Source: Hsuehochloa calcarea (Eukaryota > Streptophyta > Magnoliopsida > Poales > Poaceae). From it: a stretch of DNA of 64,000 nucleotides. The stretch spans positions 23,802,818 to 23,866,817 of the forward strand of contig CM070613.1 of assembly GCA_036346395.1 (NCBI GenBank), read 5' to 3'. The translations under genes were made by a program, and so were the position numbers. Each line of letters begins with the position of its first letter. The stretch's first letter is position 1. Shown in pieces: positions 44,447 to 55,765 of the stretch. A model generated the notes under the pieces. The model was not told the origin of the DNA. It ran no database searches and worked only from the letters and a program-made list of their open reading frames with translations.

Positions 44447-44985
44447 TTAAAGCACCGTACTCTTTCCGACTTGATTCATGACTAGTTGAGAGTCTCCTCT
44501 CACGAGTAGTCGATTTAATCGAGAGTACTTTCGCACTCGTATGCCGCCTAGCAAACCTTCGTATCGCCACGCTGTTAGTGGCCCAAAGTTTAATTGTATG
44601 GCATACATTAAGGTTTCTCCTAGGAGATACCAGACCACCTCAAATTTCCGAGCCACTTAAAGTAAGTGACCCATCAGTACATCATCCATCGGTCGTGGAA
44701 TCGTGATCGGGATCCCGAACAGTTCGTAATTTGTCCATTCGACGATAAAGTCCGCCAAGATCCGATTTTATGGCCGTCGACACGAATGGAGGTCGAACTC
44801 CCCAAGTTCGACCGACCATTTTGCCATACATCCCGCAGCTTCCTTATTATGGAGGATCGCTCCCAAAGGAAACTCGACGACACAAACTAGTTTGTGCGCT
44901 CAAAATAATGCCGCAGCTTCTCAAGACATGAGGAGGGCATATAGAAGTTTCGACTCGAGGGTAACGCCCTTAGGCCCGTAAAACT
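44447..44985 (-). pseudogene. Second (archaeal-type) RNase H of retrotransposon C
   Basis: The segment LLVRGDSQLVMNQVGK (about 44460-44520) is the C-terminal signature of the additional RNase H of Tat elements. Broken upstream segments include NGRSNLG and DGHKIGSWRTL, where WTLYFDGS-like residues are expected. Frames change repeatedly. Confidence 0.65.
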
Positions 44986-45990
44986 TCGCCGATATAGTAA
45001 ATCGGTCGTTGTACGTTTTCACGTTCTACGACCAAGATCGCGCCATCGCTCGTGGCGTGGCGCCTAGGTAAATTAAGAGCGTCTCTTCCGGTTTTGGAAA
45101 ACCGTAACAGAGCACTCGAAAGGTACCTCTTGACATCCTCGGCGCGTTTTCCTCGCTCGACCACTCAAAACCTTCATGTCTCCCGAGAAGTTTAAAGAAA
45201 GGTAGTCCTTTTCTCCTAGTCGTGCGATGAAACGACTTAAAGCCGCCATGCACCCAAAGTGAGTTTCGGACTTCCTTTTTGTGGCCTGAGGGCGATTTGG
45301 AGAATGGCCTTTATTTTCAGATTTGCTTCGATTCCTCGCACGGATACTAGGAATCTAAGCAATTTTCCTAAAGAAACTCGAATACACACTTCTGGATTAA
45401 GTTTTAAGCGGTGCTTTTCGAGGTTATCGAATGTTTCTTGTAGGTCCGTGATATGATTAAATTTCTTAATGCTTTTACGACTAGATCATCAACATAGGCT
45501 TCCGATTCCTACTAATTGAGATGAAAAGTCGATTGCATCAAGCGTTGAAAAGAAGCACCAAAGATTCTTTAGACCAAATGGCATTTTGACATAGCAATAG
45601 GTACCAAATGGTGTAATGAATGCGGTCTTTTCTTCATCGCTTAGACACATATTGATCCGTGGTATCCGAATATGCATCTAAAAACTTAATATTTCACAAC
45701 CCGCAGAGAATCAACCAACCGATCGACACGAGGTAAAGGAAAATCATCTTTTGGACAAGCTTTATTAAGATCAGTGAAGTCTACGCACATACGCCATTTG
45801 CCGTTTGACTTCCTAACCATTACAGGGTTGGCCAACCACTCTGGGTGGTTGACTTCTCTTATAAAGCCTGCTTTAAGTAGCTTATCCAATTCTGATTTAA
45901 TAGCATCTCGTCGATCAGGAGCAAATCTCCGTAATTTTTGTTTTATGGGTACTTTATCCGGGCATGTCGGATGCTTGCCACGCGAAGACA
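44986..45990 (-). pseudogene. Reverse transcriptase and first RNase H of retrotransposon C
   Basis: Landmarks on the minus strand in order are LDKLLKAGFIREVNHPEWL, NPVMVRKSNGKWRMCVDFTD, LNKACPKDDFPLPRVDRLVD (about 45700-45890), EKTAFITPFGTYCYVKMPFG (about 45570-45640), a YVDDLV coding site (about 45480-45500) and the RNase H entry NVQRPIYYIGEVLR (about 44975-45030). Reverse transcriptase copies element RNA into DNA. Several frameshifts (near 45690, 45560 and 45260) break the polyprotein. Order and spacing match element A. Confidence 0.82.
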
Positions 45991-46028
45991 TCTGCGTTAG
46001 CTCGGAGGAAGGTGATGAGGGTGTCTTC

Positions 46029-46640
46029 CTATTTGAAGTCGGAAGTCTCCCCGATACGAATAGTCTTCGAGGGCTCCTCTGCGTCCAGAGGAACCTCTTT
46101 GACTTGGTCGTTCGGCTTTGGTGCAGCTTTAGGCTTCGACTTGCTAGTCGAAGGCTGACTTTCTTCTCGAGTTGGTATTTGACCAACCATCTCGAGGTAT
46201 CGACGGTCGCAATTATACGCTATCTTCTTGTCACAATGAATTGTGATCACTCCTTTGGGACTTGGCATCTTAAGACATTGATACCATAATGAGTAGCCAT
46301 TAAGAATTTTGCCAAAGTTGGTCGTCCGAGTATGGCGTTATATGCCGTATCGAAATCGACCACATCAAAGGAGACTTTCTCTGTCCTGAAATTACTTGGT
46401 GAACCAAATGTTAAAGGAAGAGAAACTTGGCCAATGGGTTTGGTCAAGACCCCAGACAATTCCATGAAAAGAGTATCGTACCGGTCTTACCTTTGTCCTG
46501 GGTACTTGCATCTCGTCCAGGGCATTTGTAAACAGTATGTTCAAGGAACTGCCACCATCAACCAAAACTCGATTGACCCGACAATTGTTAATGGTGGGTT
46601 CGACCACAATCGGATATCGACCTGATCGATTCGAAGTAAT
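46029..46640 (-). pseudogene. Aspartic protease region of retrotransposon C
   Basis: The active-site region reads VNRVLVDGGSSLNILF (about 46530-46590), with DGG in place of the D-S/T-G of most retroviral-type proteases; this DGGSS form is usual in Tat elements. Downstream are FDVVDFDTAYNAILGRPTLA and PKGVITIHCDKKIAYNCDRR. The enzyme matures the polyprotein. There is one frame change between the two halves. Confidence 0.75.
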
Positions 46641-46879
46641 CGGGCAGTCATCCTTCTCAAAAGAAATGGTAACTTTCTACCACTTCGGTAAATTATTGAC
46701 GACAAGAGTATCTATAGAGTTTACCTCTTGTCCGGCAGCTTTAAGTTGTCGTTTTGACTCGTATGTCGATGATCCTCGGTAGATGTGCTTAACGGTATGT
46801 TGCGGATCTTGGAATGACATCTCTTCATCATCTGACGACTTTTGGCCACTCGTATGCCCTACCTGCTCGAGAGTGGAGA

Positions 46880-48200
46880 GTGGTTCTTTGCCGTTGTAGT
46901 AGTCCTCGAGCTTTCTTTGGAAAACTTCAGCGATTCTGGTCGTGTCCTTCCTTTTTATGAAAAGGACACCACCTTCGTTTGTCGTTTTTTCGATCAGGGC
47001 GCTTACCTTTGCCTTGATCAGGATACGACTTGGTGGTTCGTGGCTCTTTATCGTTCACAACCAAGACCTCCTTGGAACCACTGGTTTGTGGTTTTTGACC
47101 CTTCATCTTATTCTTGGACTTCTTTGCTTTCTTGTCCTTTTTTCTACCAACTTCACTTGGCTCTCGAGGAGTATTGGTTTCTCGATCGAAGTGTTGTTCC
47201 ACTCGACCGCCTCATAAGCAGTCGCATATCGATCAGCCATTTCGAAGAGCTCCGCAACAGTGTTGGGAGGATTCAAAGCAATATCCTCTGTTATCCTTCT
47301 ACTACGGACTCCATGCTTAAAAGCCCTAATAACAGATGAGTCAGAAACTTCCGGAATTGAATTACGAACCTGACTAAAGCGTTTGATGAATTGGCATAAA
47401 GTCTCGTCGTTGTTCTGTCTCATCCAGTGCAAGTCGTCCTCCTTTCCAGGGCGGTTGTATGTGCCTTGGAAATTCGCCAGTAGAAGGTCGCAGAGATGTT
47501 GCCAAGAGTAGATCGACTCGAGTGGTTGGTTTAATAACCACGATCGAGCGGATCCTTCAAGCACAGTTGGAAGGTAATTTGCCATTACATGCTCTCCTCC
47601 TCCTGCTGCTCGGACAGCTGTTGTATAGATTTGAAGAAATTCGATGGGATTTTGAGATCCATCAAACTTCTCCATGTTTACTGGTCGAAATCGAGGTGGC
47701 CAGCGGTACCAAGGTCGCGAAAATGCCCAGATCCGTAATAACTTGACGCCTCTTTACAGAAAGAAGGGTTAATGTCATCAGGTGATCGTATACGACGATA
47801 CCCGGTAACAGGCTGACATGTCCTGTAGTAGGTCTCAATTCTACGAGGGGAATACTCCTCGTACTCCATCCGCTATGGATTTCTTGTCGGGCGGCGAACG
47901 ATCACCACTCCGAGGGGCTTCTTGATCATCAGTCAACCGAAACATATTTCTCCGAGTAGAGGATCGATGCGACTTATGGCCGTGTCGATTTCTACGTGGT
48001 GAAATGTTTGATTGACTGGTAGCTGAGGAAGTCGCATTGCTACGACTACCTGAAAGATGTCGACGAGGTGCTTCCAGTCTTGCCATCACGGTGCGAAGCC
48101 TTTGCGTAATTTCTTCAGCGAAGAGATCGTACCCTGGCGTTCGGGCAAGCTCTTGAGTGGGATTTTCGAGCAAGTCTTTGATGTCCTAGAGTTCTTGTGC
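46880..48200 (-). pseudogene. Gag of retrotransposon C
   Basis: The retrotransposon gag domain is nearly continuous at 47103-47675: FDGSQNPIEFLQIYTTAVRA, LPTVLEGSARSWLLNQP and HWMRQNNDETLCQFIKRFSQ. A Cys/His cluster, CPFHKKEGHDQN, lies near 46930-46970, corresponding to the Tat nucleocapsid finger. Gag forms the particle that packages element RNA. Upstream segments to 48200 (Ser/Arg-rich, with VMARLEAPRRHLSG) are in other frames. Confidence 0.8.
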
Positions 48201-49082
48201 TTCTCTCGACTGATATTGGATGCGCCCAGGCAGGTTCTTCTGGGCTGCAATCTTCCTCCGTCGGATGGCCTCAAAATTTTCCTCATCAGATCCTTGAGAC
48301 CTTCTCAATGGAGTGCGAGAATGTCGAGGATTTCCTCGCCATCGTAGTATTGGTTCATTCACATCGGTGGTGCCCTTGCCATTATCACGAGGGGCGCAGT
48401 GTGATCTTCGGGAGTGTTCTTATCTCGGCCTCCATGAGGTCGATTTCGATCCGAGGAAGGACGAAGACCTCCGCTGATGATTCTCACTTGCGCCGAGGCC
48501 TCCCGCTTGAGGAGTATTCGAGAAACACCATCTGGCGACTGGAGTAATCCTCCGTAGGGGAACTCGGTTATAATCGCTCCATCCGCAAATGAGATCTGCG
48601 GAGAGATGGTCGAATTTGCGTGAAAAGCATGCTTGATCCCACTCCTTTGGAGTTATCCCGAGAGAAAGGATCACCGATGTTGGTGGAGTCTCGAATGGTG
48701 GCTCTCGTAACTTGTCTCACTGTGTCGGACCGCCTTAGGGGACTTGGACACTTGGAGGAAAAACTATCGTCGTGTTGTAAGTCCTCCCGGTGCGGTTTCG
48801 CCGGATTGACCCTTGTCCTTTGAGGGAATTGGCTCCTCCGTTGGACGATCGTTGTGGGGATAAGGATCCTCCTCAACTCCATCGATGGGATGGTCTCACG
48901 GAGAATGATTTCCGAGGCAACATCACCATCGAGGATGCATCGCTCGGCTCAGAGTCGAAAACCGCATCCATGTCGACGTCACAATCCGCCAAGTCAAACC
49001 AGTTCTCCTCGTTCCATTCCCCTGCCATGGGTGCATGAGATTTGGAAAAAGAGAGTAGGTTGACAAGAGATTACTGGAAGAT
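48201..49082. other. 5' internal region of retrotransposon C, unassigned
   Basis: Between the gag domain and the primer-binding site; probably the gag N-terminus and leader, with multiple frame changes. No separate domain was recognised. Confidence 0.5.
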
Positions 49083-49099
49083 CCCCACAGACGGTGCCA
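49083..49099 (-). other. Primer-binding site of retrotransposon C
   Basis: The minus strand reads TGGCACCGTCTGTGGGG two bases inside the 5' LTR. It resembles the TGGCGCCG-type sites of plant gypsy elements, with A in place of G. The tRNA was not assigned. Confidence 0.7.
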
Positions 49100-49101
49100 A
49101 C

Positions 49102-49991
49102 TGTTGGTGTTTTAGAACCGATCTTACGTAAATATTGTTTGATTCGGGGGGTCTCCTAGAGATGAAATCACGCAGAGAGATTGACACGGGATTTTTATAC
49201 AGGTTCAGGCCTTCTCCGGGGAGAATAACAACCCTACTCCTGTGTGTGTGTGTGGTATTGACTGTATTCTCAACAATCAAGCTAGAAACTAAGACTATTA
49301 CAAAGAACAGTACTTGTCTTTCTCCTTGATTGTCCTCGATTGGCTGTTTCGCCTCCCCTTTTCATTCTGATTGATGCCTTTATATAGTCGTGAAGGAGTA
49401 GCCGTTTTCCCCTGCTGAAGAGGCGCCTAATTAAGCCAGTAATGGGCGCATGATGGCAATAATTACCGGTGTAGTGGCTCCTTCACGCCGTTTGGCAGTT
49501 ATCTTTCAGAGATAATGGGGTATTTAAGTACTATTATCGCTGTAATAACAAAGGCATGTGGACCGTCTGGATTCCTTAATCAATTGGACCCACTCGCTTG
49601 TAGGTTTTATTGATTATAAGGTGATCGTGGCTGACTTGGTCGTAGCAGGACTTACGACTAGATACAGGTCATAGCAGAACTTATGACTGGATAATAGTCG
49701 TAGAAGGACTTACGACTAGGTACAGGTCGTAGCAGAACTTACGACTGGACAATAGTCATAGAAGGACTTACGACTAGGTATGTGTCGAGCGTAACTTACG
49801 ATCGGGTAATGGTCGAGAAGGACTTACGCAGTGGTCGAGAAGAACTTCGGGTAATGGTCGTAGAAGAACTTACGACTGGGTAATGGTCGTAGAAGGACTT
49901 ACGACCAGGTAGTGGTCGTAGAAGAACTTATGACCATGACATAGTCGTAGTAAGACTTACGACTATGGGGGTGATTATCAGATCCTCGTGA
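49102..49991 (-). repeat. 5' LTR of retrotransposon C, 890 bp
   Basis: Homologous to 36482-37504 but shorter by 133 bp, mostly one deletion near 49977 whose flanks share GATT. The terminal CA is GA here. A TATA box lies at about 49378-49386. The array (49636-49950) has several small internal losses. Confidence 0.92.
49636..49950. repeat. 29-bp palindromic array in U3 of C (5' LTR)
   Basis: Same unit as the left LTR. Between 49775 and 49860 units lose bases, for example GTCGAGAAG for GTCGTAGAAG and CTTACGCAGTGG for CTTACGACCAGGTAGTGG. Confidence 0.88.
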
Positions 49992-50250
49992 ACCTAGTTC
50001 TTGCTTGTTCTTTGATTGCTTGTAGGAATTGATCCTCGTGATCAGGTCTACCGGGTCTTTTTCACGGTTGATAACGACTTGGTTGTTAGTTCAGCGATTG
50101 CTTGGTTCATGCTTGCTGCGTTCGTAGCCTGGATCGTGAGAGTTGACCGTCATCCAATCGGAATTTACCCATCTCACCGAAAGATCGGGACAACAGAGTT
50201 CATCACAAGCCCACCACGAAGCATGATCTTTTTTTCGGTTGTCGTCTGCG
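49992..50250. repeat. Dispersed repeat, copy 2, right part
   Basis: It continues from 36481: ACCTAGTTCTTGCTTGTTC, GTTAGTTCAGCGATTGCTTG and CTCACCGAAAGATCGGGAC match the copy at 29860-30060. Confidence 0.65.
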
Positions 50251-50257
50251 CCTCATA

Positions 50258-50498
50258 AGGTGATGAGACGGTAGCCACAACCTACTTCATCGAACCTGAC
50301 ACGCTCTCCCGGCAGCCATGCTTCTTGAACTTGTAGGGACGGGTCATACCGTGATTGTATTCCGCTTGGCACACTCTTACTTCATTAGCATTCTCTAGCT
50401 GGTCCGTATGACCAACCCCTGCAAGTTCAAGAAGCATGGCTGCCAAGAGAATGTGTCAGGTTCGATGAAGTAGGTCGTGCCTACCGTCTCATCACCTC
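50258..50498. repeat. Long inverted repeat, about 80-bp arms at about 90% identity
   Basis: The left arm (50258-50340) contains CTACTTCATCGAACCTGACA and GCAGCCATGCTTCTTGAACT. The right arm (about 50418-50498) is its complement, with about eight mismatches, around a loop of about 75 bases. A transcript would fold into a long hairpin. Confidence 0.88.
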
Positions 50499-50589
50499 AA
50501 GCTGCGTGGACGACCCCTCGAAAAAACCATGCGGCGTGGTGGACTTGGTTACTTTCTTATGTGTACTCGCTGTCTTCTTCAAAAAAAGC

Positions 50590-51219
50590 TACGCTTATCA
50601 GAGATGGTTCCTGTTAAAAACCGTTTGTGATAAACATCACAGACGGTTCCAATTACAAACCGCCCGTGATAAATACACATCACAGACGGTTCTTGTTAAT
50701 AATCGTCTGTGATAAATACACATCACACATTGTTGTAGTTTATAACTGCCTGTGATACATATCACAGACGGTTTATCCCACTAAACCGCTTGTGATAGTT
50801 CCTTACATATTTAAAAATATTCTGTTTTTCTCCTTCCAGCATCAGAAGTATCACTAAAAAAGTACCGTTAATTTTACAAGTGTTTGGAGCATGCTAGAGT
50901 TGAAGATGGAGCGCATTCTAGACCATATCAGGTGGTTGGAGAATATTGTGTGTGTGTGTGCATGTATCATTATTGTAATTTATGGCATATTTGTTAAGTA
51001 TCAGGGTAACTATATCACAAACGGTTCTTATTAAGAACGGTCTGTGATTAAGCTTCCACTAGCACATACGGTTATTTTTTAGAACCGTGTGTGATAATTC
51101 ACATACGGTTTTTAACAATAACCATCTGTGACGTATGCGATTATCATAGATGGTTCTATTTATAGACCGTCTATGGTAATTACGTATCAAGCGTTCAGAA
51201 TAGCCTGTTTTGCACTAGT
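50590..51219 (-). mobile_element. CACTA-type terminus with subterminal repeats (right end)
   Basis: The minus strand starts CACTAGTGCAAAACAGGCTA at 51219. Inward lie more than ten CACAGACGGTT/AACCGTCTGTG motifs, many as inverted pairs about 25 bases apart. It belongs to the same family as the end at 31733. The three-base flanks differ (ACA at left, GAG at right), so the two are not proven to be ends of one element. Confidence 0.7.
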
Positions 51220-52501
51220 GGAGTAAGAAGTCTAATGTGCTAGCATGTGGGACCAGGGGTATTTTTGGGCATATTGATAAAAATCTGCCAACATTTGGGG
51301 GGAGGTAACGTCAATGAGACCTAACAGAAGTAACGGTAGTGGCATAAAGGGGCACAAAGAAGAAACTTAGTGGCATATAGGGAATTGAACATTTTCTAGT
51401 GGCAAATCCGAGATCGGGACAACTATCAGTGGTATACAAGGATTTTCCCTTTTAAAATCCCTCCGGAAAACCGGTACCACCCTTCCCGTTCCCCATCCTC
51501 CGCTGAAGAAAACATTTTTCGGTACCTCTCACTAAAACTGATTTAAAAATTCCTCCAGAAAAATGGTACCACCCTTTTGTTCCCGTCCTCCCCTCTGGAA
51601 ATGGTACTTCTCACTAAAGAAAACCACTTGTCATTAAAACCGATTAAAAAATGGTACTTCTCACTAAAGAAAATCACTTCTCAGTAAAAACCAATTTAAA
51701 AATCAAGAAAATAATAGTGCAAAATTAGGAGGAGCGGGGACTTGAACACTTAACCAAGACTCAAACCCACATGTGCTAACCATCCCACCCATATAGATTG
51801 GTGTGATGAGTTGTTAGATGCTCTTATTTTATTGAGTATGTATGAAGTGTAATAAACTTGCACAAATAGATAGATACTAAAAATTGTAGTAGACACAAAA
51901 CTAAACTACACTACACAGAAACCAAAACTACAATAGACATAGGACAAACGACGGTAGTAGACATGTACCAAAAGTTGCAGCAGAACGAATCCTAAATTGC
52001 AGTGTACAAAGACCAAAAACTGCAGTAGACACATGACCAGCGGCTGCAGTAGACACATACATATAGAGCAGTAGACATAAGACAATGATCGGTCTGTATG
52101 AGCGAGGAGGGGGAGTAGAAAGAGAAACATGGGATGATTTCAAACTTTGAAGAATAATATCTCCTAGACCAATGATCCTATTTTCGACCCAGTTGCACTG
52201 TTGTGAACCAAAAAATTAGCTTAACAAAATGAAATCTATATCGAATATGTTTTAGCGATGTCAACATCGGTGTACTGCACAATAGGTGCATCATTACTGC
52301 ACATTGTTGAAGACCTACTGCACTGTCTGAACGTGGAAAGGGTGCACAAGAGGAGACATGTGAGTGGGAGGAAGTTAGTGGAGGGAGTTACCCTGGTGGG
52401 TGGTGGTGGGTTTCGTTAGATTGGGTTTTGACCAAGGTGGGTTTTAGCCCATATATGCTCCTTGTAACCGATCTCAACTTCAAGAAAGAAGAATACTACT
52501 T
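51220..52501. other. Intergenic with degenerate repeats
   Basis: ATGGTACTTCTCACTAAAGA recurs at about 51610 and 51653. A degenerate repeat of about 30 bp around CTGCAGTAGACACAT fills about 51880-52085. No gene was found. Confidence 0.5.
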
Positions 52502-52502
52502 G

Positions 52503-52790
52503 GGGCCTCTTTTATTTGCATGATTCCAAAAATGTGGAAATAAAAACACACAGAAATAGGATAGGAATGCAGGTGCGAAATAGAGGGTTAGAAAATGTAA
52601 TAATTTCTCGACTTATGTGCACTAATATTTCACAGAGAGAGGTTGGAGTGAACAGTTTTCCCTGTAAATTTCCTTGTGAAACCCTGGGGCATGAATTGTA
52701 TTCCTCTAAAAAACTTTGCTAATCCTTCGGAATCCCAAATCCTGTATTATTATTTTTTCTCTCCACCAATCCTGTGAATGAAAGAGGCCC
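52503..52790. mobile_element. MITE with GGGCCTCTTT terminal repeats
   Basis: The left end GGGCCTCTTTTATT and the complement of the right end GGGCCTCTTTCATT form inverted termini of a 288-bp non-coding element. No matching flanking duplication was identified. Confidence 0.6.
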
Positions 52791-53321
52791 AGCCGATGTG
52801 GCCCTCGGGCCTACTGTCTCTTAATTGGCTGGCTGAATGCCCCATAGGTCTAAAATACAAACCATTTGTTACATGAATACATGTTTCGGTGGTTGGTTTA
52901 TTATTCGCCATGTCTTGGGTGCAAATTTATGCGTAAATTAGTAACCTGGGTTCCTGTGGGCCTGTGCCATGTAGCTGAATTATTCCCAAAGAAACACAGT
53001 AGATTTAACTGATGATAAAACTTGAAACTTTAGAGTCAGCTGGTTGAAGCTGCATCCCTTTAATTTTCACCACTTACTGCTAATACATTATTTTGGCCGT
53101 GGATCAAGCAGACACAGTGGAGACCATTTGCATGTTGCAACAATCAAGAGCTAGGGAGACAACGGATTCATGATCAAATGAAGTCCACCAGATTTTTTTT
53201 TCCCGCCGAAAAAGAACCAGATATAATCTTTTATATTCACTTGCATGTCCGGCCGGGACAATCAGCATCGAGAGTTTGAGATTCCAAATAAAGCTAGCCT
53301 CTGTTAGGCTCTCCTGCTCCC
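52791..53321. other. Intergenic, no gene seen
   Basis: No coding or repeat structure recognised. Confidence 0.5.
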
Positions 53322-53336
53322 TGTATATATATATAT

Positions 53337-53392
<56 letters not shown>
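53322..53392. repeat. TA microsatellite
   Basis: TA repeats interrupted once by CTTT at about 53336-53339. Confidence 0.95.
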
Positions 53393-53396
<4 letters not shown>

Positions 53397-53871
53397 GCAG
53401 TTTCAGTAGGCTGTTAATATAATCGATTCTAGCTAGACTAATTTAGGAAACGATAAAGGGCAGTATTCAGTTCTAGAGCATTGACGTATGGCCGCGTATT
53501 TGAGTGATTACGTTTAGTTTCTACTTCGTACATGGAGATTCAATTAAGGTCGCTCGAATAGATCAATGCAAATAGTAGTACATATATAGTCTAGAGTCGG
53601 AGCCAGGCTAAAATACATATGTTGGATGGATTCTTAAACACGTATATATTCAGAACGGCCACGAACAATTAAACACGCCAACTTCACCCGGTTTTAAAAC
53701 AAGGATACATAATTCGACTGTTTTCTCTGTTAAAAAAAATAGTCATATTCTGAAAATTCATTTACAACTCTATTATACATAAATTATACTAAAATATTTA
53801 TGTAATTTTTGTTCTTGATCACCGTAATTATTCTTAAAAGTCTTAATAACTTATATTTCCATCACATGACT

Positions 53872-54155
53872 CAAAATCTCACATATAGTTTGAGAAGTTG
53901 AGCAAAAACAAAGATAAAAAAATATTGTATACCAACAAAATACGGCAATATGGTGAACCCGTTATATTCTTCATATGTGCTTTGAGAAGTTGAGTAAAAA
54001 CAAAGATAAAAAATAAAATTATATACCAATAAAATACGGTAATATGGTGAACCCGTTATGTTCTTCACATATAATTTATGGGGTTGGGCAAAAACAAATA
54101 TAAAAATAAAATTATATAATAACAAAATACGGTAATGTGGTGAATCCGTTCTGTT
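53872..54155. repeat. Tandem repeat, about 93-bp unit, three copies
   Basis: Units share GAGAAGTTGAG.AAAAAC, AAAATACGG.AATATGGTGA and ACCCGTTATRTTCTTCA. The copies start near 53891, 53983 and 54078. Confidence 0.88.
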
Positions 54156-55149
54156 CCAAAAAAAAAATCATAATTAATTTGAACCCAATTCATCGTAGGA
54201 AAAAGTGTAAATCTCAAAAATATCGAACGAATAAAAATTCAACAATTATGATTTTTTTGTGCTTATAACACATCAATAATACAAATCTTATAGCACATCC
54301 AATGAACAGAAAAGTAACAGTTTTAATGTAAAAAAAACTATCAGATGTTATACATCAATTCATTGCTTAATTAATTAAGTTGATCTTTTCCACGGTTCAT
54401 TGCACCTTACCACGAAAGTATACTCGCCCAAACAACCAAATACTGAATACTCCCTACTTTTCTTACACCGGCGGGCCCCACAAGGATTGACGACATAGAC
54501 AAGTTGACGTATATATAGGTGCATCTAGCTTGCTTACTTTAATGGAGTGTTTAGTTTGTTTTATTTGGTTTACTTAATTCCTAGCTGGTTGTTTCTTAAG
54601 GCTAACCGGGCGAGTTCTTACCTGAGAGACAAAGCTAACCCGAGAGGTCGCAGGATCAGATTAATCCGAGACACGACTAAGTAACCGAGAAAGTACATAG
54701 CTCGCAGAAAACTTTAGACACGGGGCACGCGGTGTGATTTGCGGCGTGGGTTGCTTGAGTACGTTATTTTCAACCCTGGTTATCACCCTAGCGAACCATC
54801 AGATGCCTTACACGTTATTAGACTTAATTACCACGGTGGAATTTAGCCTATGTACATTATTCATCGGAAAAGTGGAGTGCGACTCGTGTTTATGGTCCTG
54901 TGAAAACCCGGCGCATGATAATTTTGTGGATTGGATGACGAATTTGCAAATGATTCCGGCTTAATTTGTCTTGGAGTTCATAATTTAAAAACACGGGATG
55001 GAATGGTGCTCTCTTAACGAAGAACCTATATAAGTTCTACAATCACTATGATCTTTCGTGAGTGAAGCTGATCTGGCAATGGTATTATAGAAATATTATT
55101 CCGCACAGTACAAGGAATCAATGCTCTTTTTGTTGAGAGATATTATGAA
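54156..55149. other. Intergenic, no gene seen
   Basis: AT-rich; an open frame at 54734-54964 has no recognised domain. Confidence 0.5.
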
Positions 55150-55765
55150 AGTCATTACGATATATAGAGGAATTGTTATGGCAATAATTGGTGCTGGTAC
55201 ATCAGTGTTATTCTAGCTAATTTTTTTAATTCTAACCTTTACTGTCAAAAATACCCGGTGCTATTCACCTTTGCTATAAACCAACAAATCTCAATCTACT
55301 TCAAAATCATAGTATAAGAGAACAATTCAACGTGCCTTTAGCTATTGAAGCTTTTGAGGAATATAATATGCTTAGGGAAGACATTAGGTGTTTTCTTCCA
55401 ATTAATAATTGCCAAGATAGCTGGACATACATACGGGGCTTATCACAATATTCATTTCTATGTTCTATATGTAAATCTTTATTATGGAAGCATGGCACAT
55501 TTGGAAACAAAGGGATGACAAAGTGTTTGACAATATCACACCAAATATTTCTTGTTGGAAATACCTTTTTAAGAGTGAATTTGCTCTACATATGCACCGA
55601 GTCAAAGAAGGCCATAGACAAACTTTTTTTGATTGGCTAGAAACATTTGTTTGATGTTCTTCGTCACTAGAGGGTGAACATATTTGTTTTTTTTCCCTTG
55701 TATATAAAACCTTTTTTATTTTATATGTCTCCCTCACTCACTGTTTCTCATCGGGAAAAAAAAAC
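55150..55765 (+). pseudogene. LINE-type retrotransposon, 3' tail
   Basis: Reading around 55485-55650 gives AWHIWKQRDDKVFDN, then CWKYLFKSEFALHMHRVKEG and FFDWLETFV with a stop. This is the C-terminal tail of plant LINE reverse transcriptase proteins (the WxxWKxRN region after the zinc-binding domain). A short A-rich stretch (55757-55765) follows at the right distance for a LINE 3' end. Upstream coding (about 55320-55480) is frameshifted and the catalytic reverse transcriptase is absent. This is consistent with a 5'-truncated insertion, which is usual for LINEs. Confidence 0.6.

Larger units (their letters stand above)
36482..49991 (-). mobile_element. Retrotransposon C: full-length Tat-type Ty3/gypsy element, 13.5 kb
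   Basis: LTRs at 36482-37504 and 49102-49991 are flanked by the perfect duplication ACCTA (36477-36481 and 49992-49996). On the minus strand the order is 5' LTR, primer site, gag, protease, reverse transcriptase, RNase H, second RNase H, integrase, then an extra gene on the opposite strand, polypurine tract and 3' LTR. Dual RNase H and the antisense gene mark the Tat lineage. Many frameshifts interrupt gag-pol, so the copy is not autonomous. It inserted into an older dispersed repeat. LTR divergence, about 4% by eye outside the array, exceeds that of copia B. Confidence 0.93.

Noticed and set aside
50258..50498. SINA-type zinc-finger gene fragment
   Set aside because: Only a single short Cys/His-like word resembles that family; not enough to assign.
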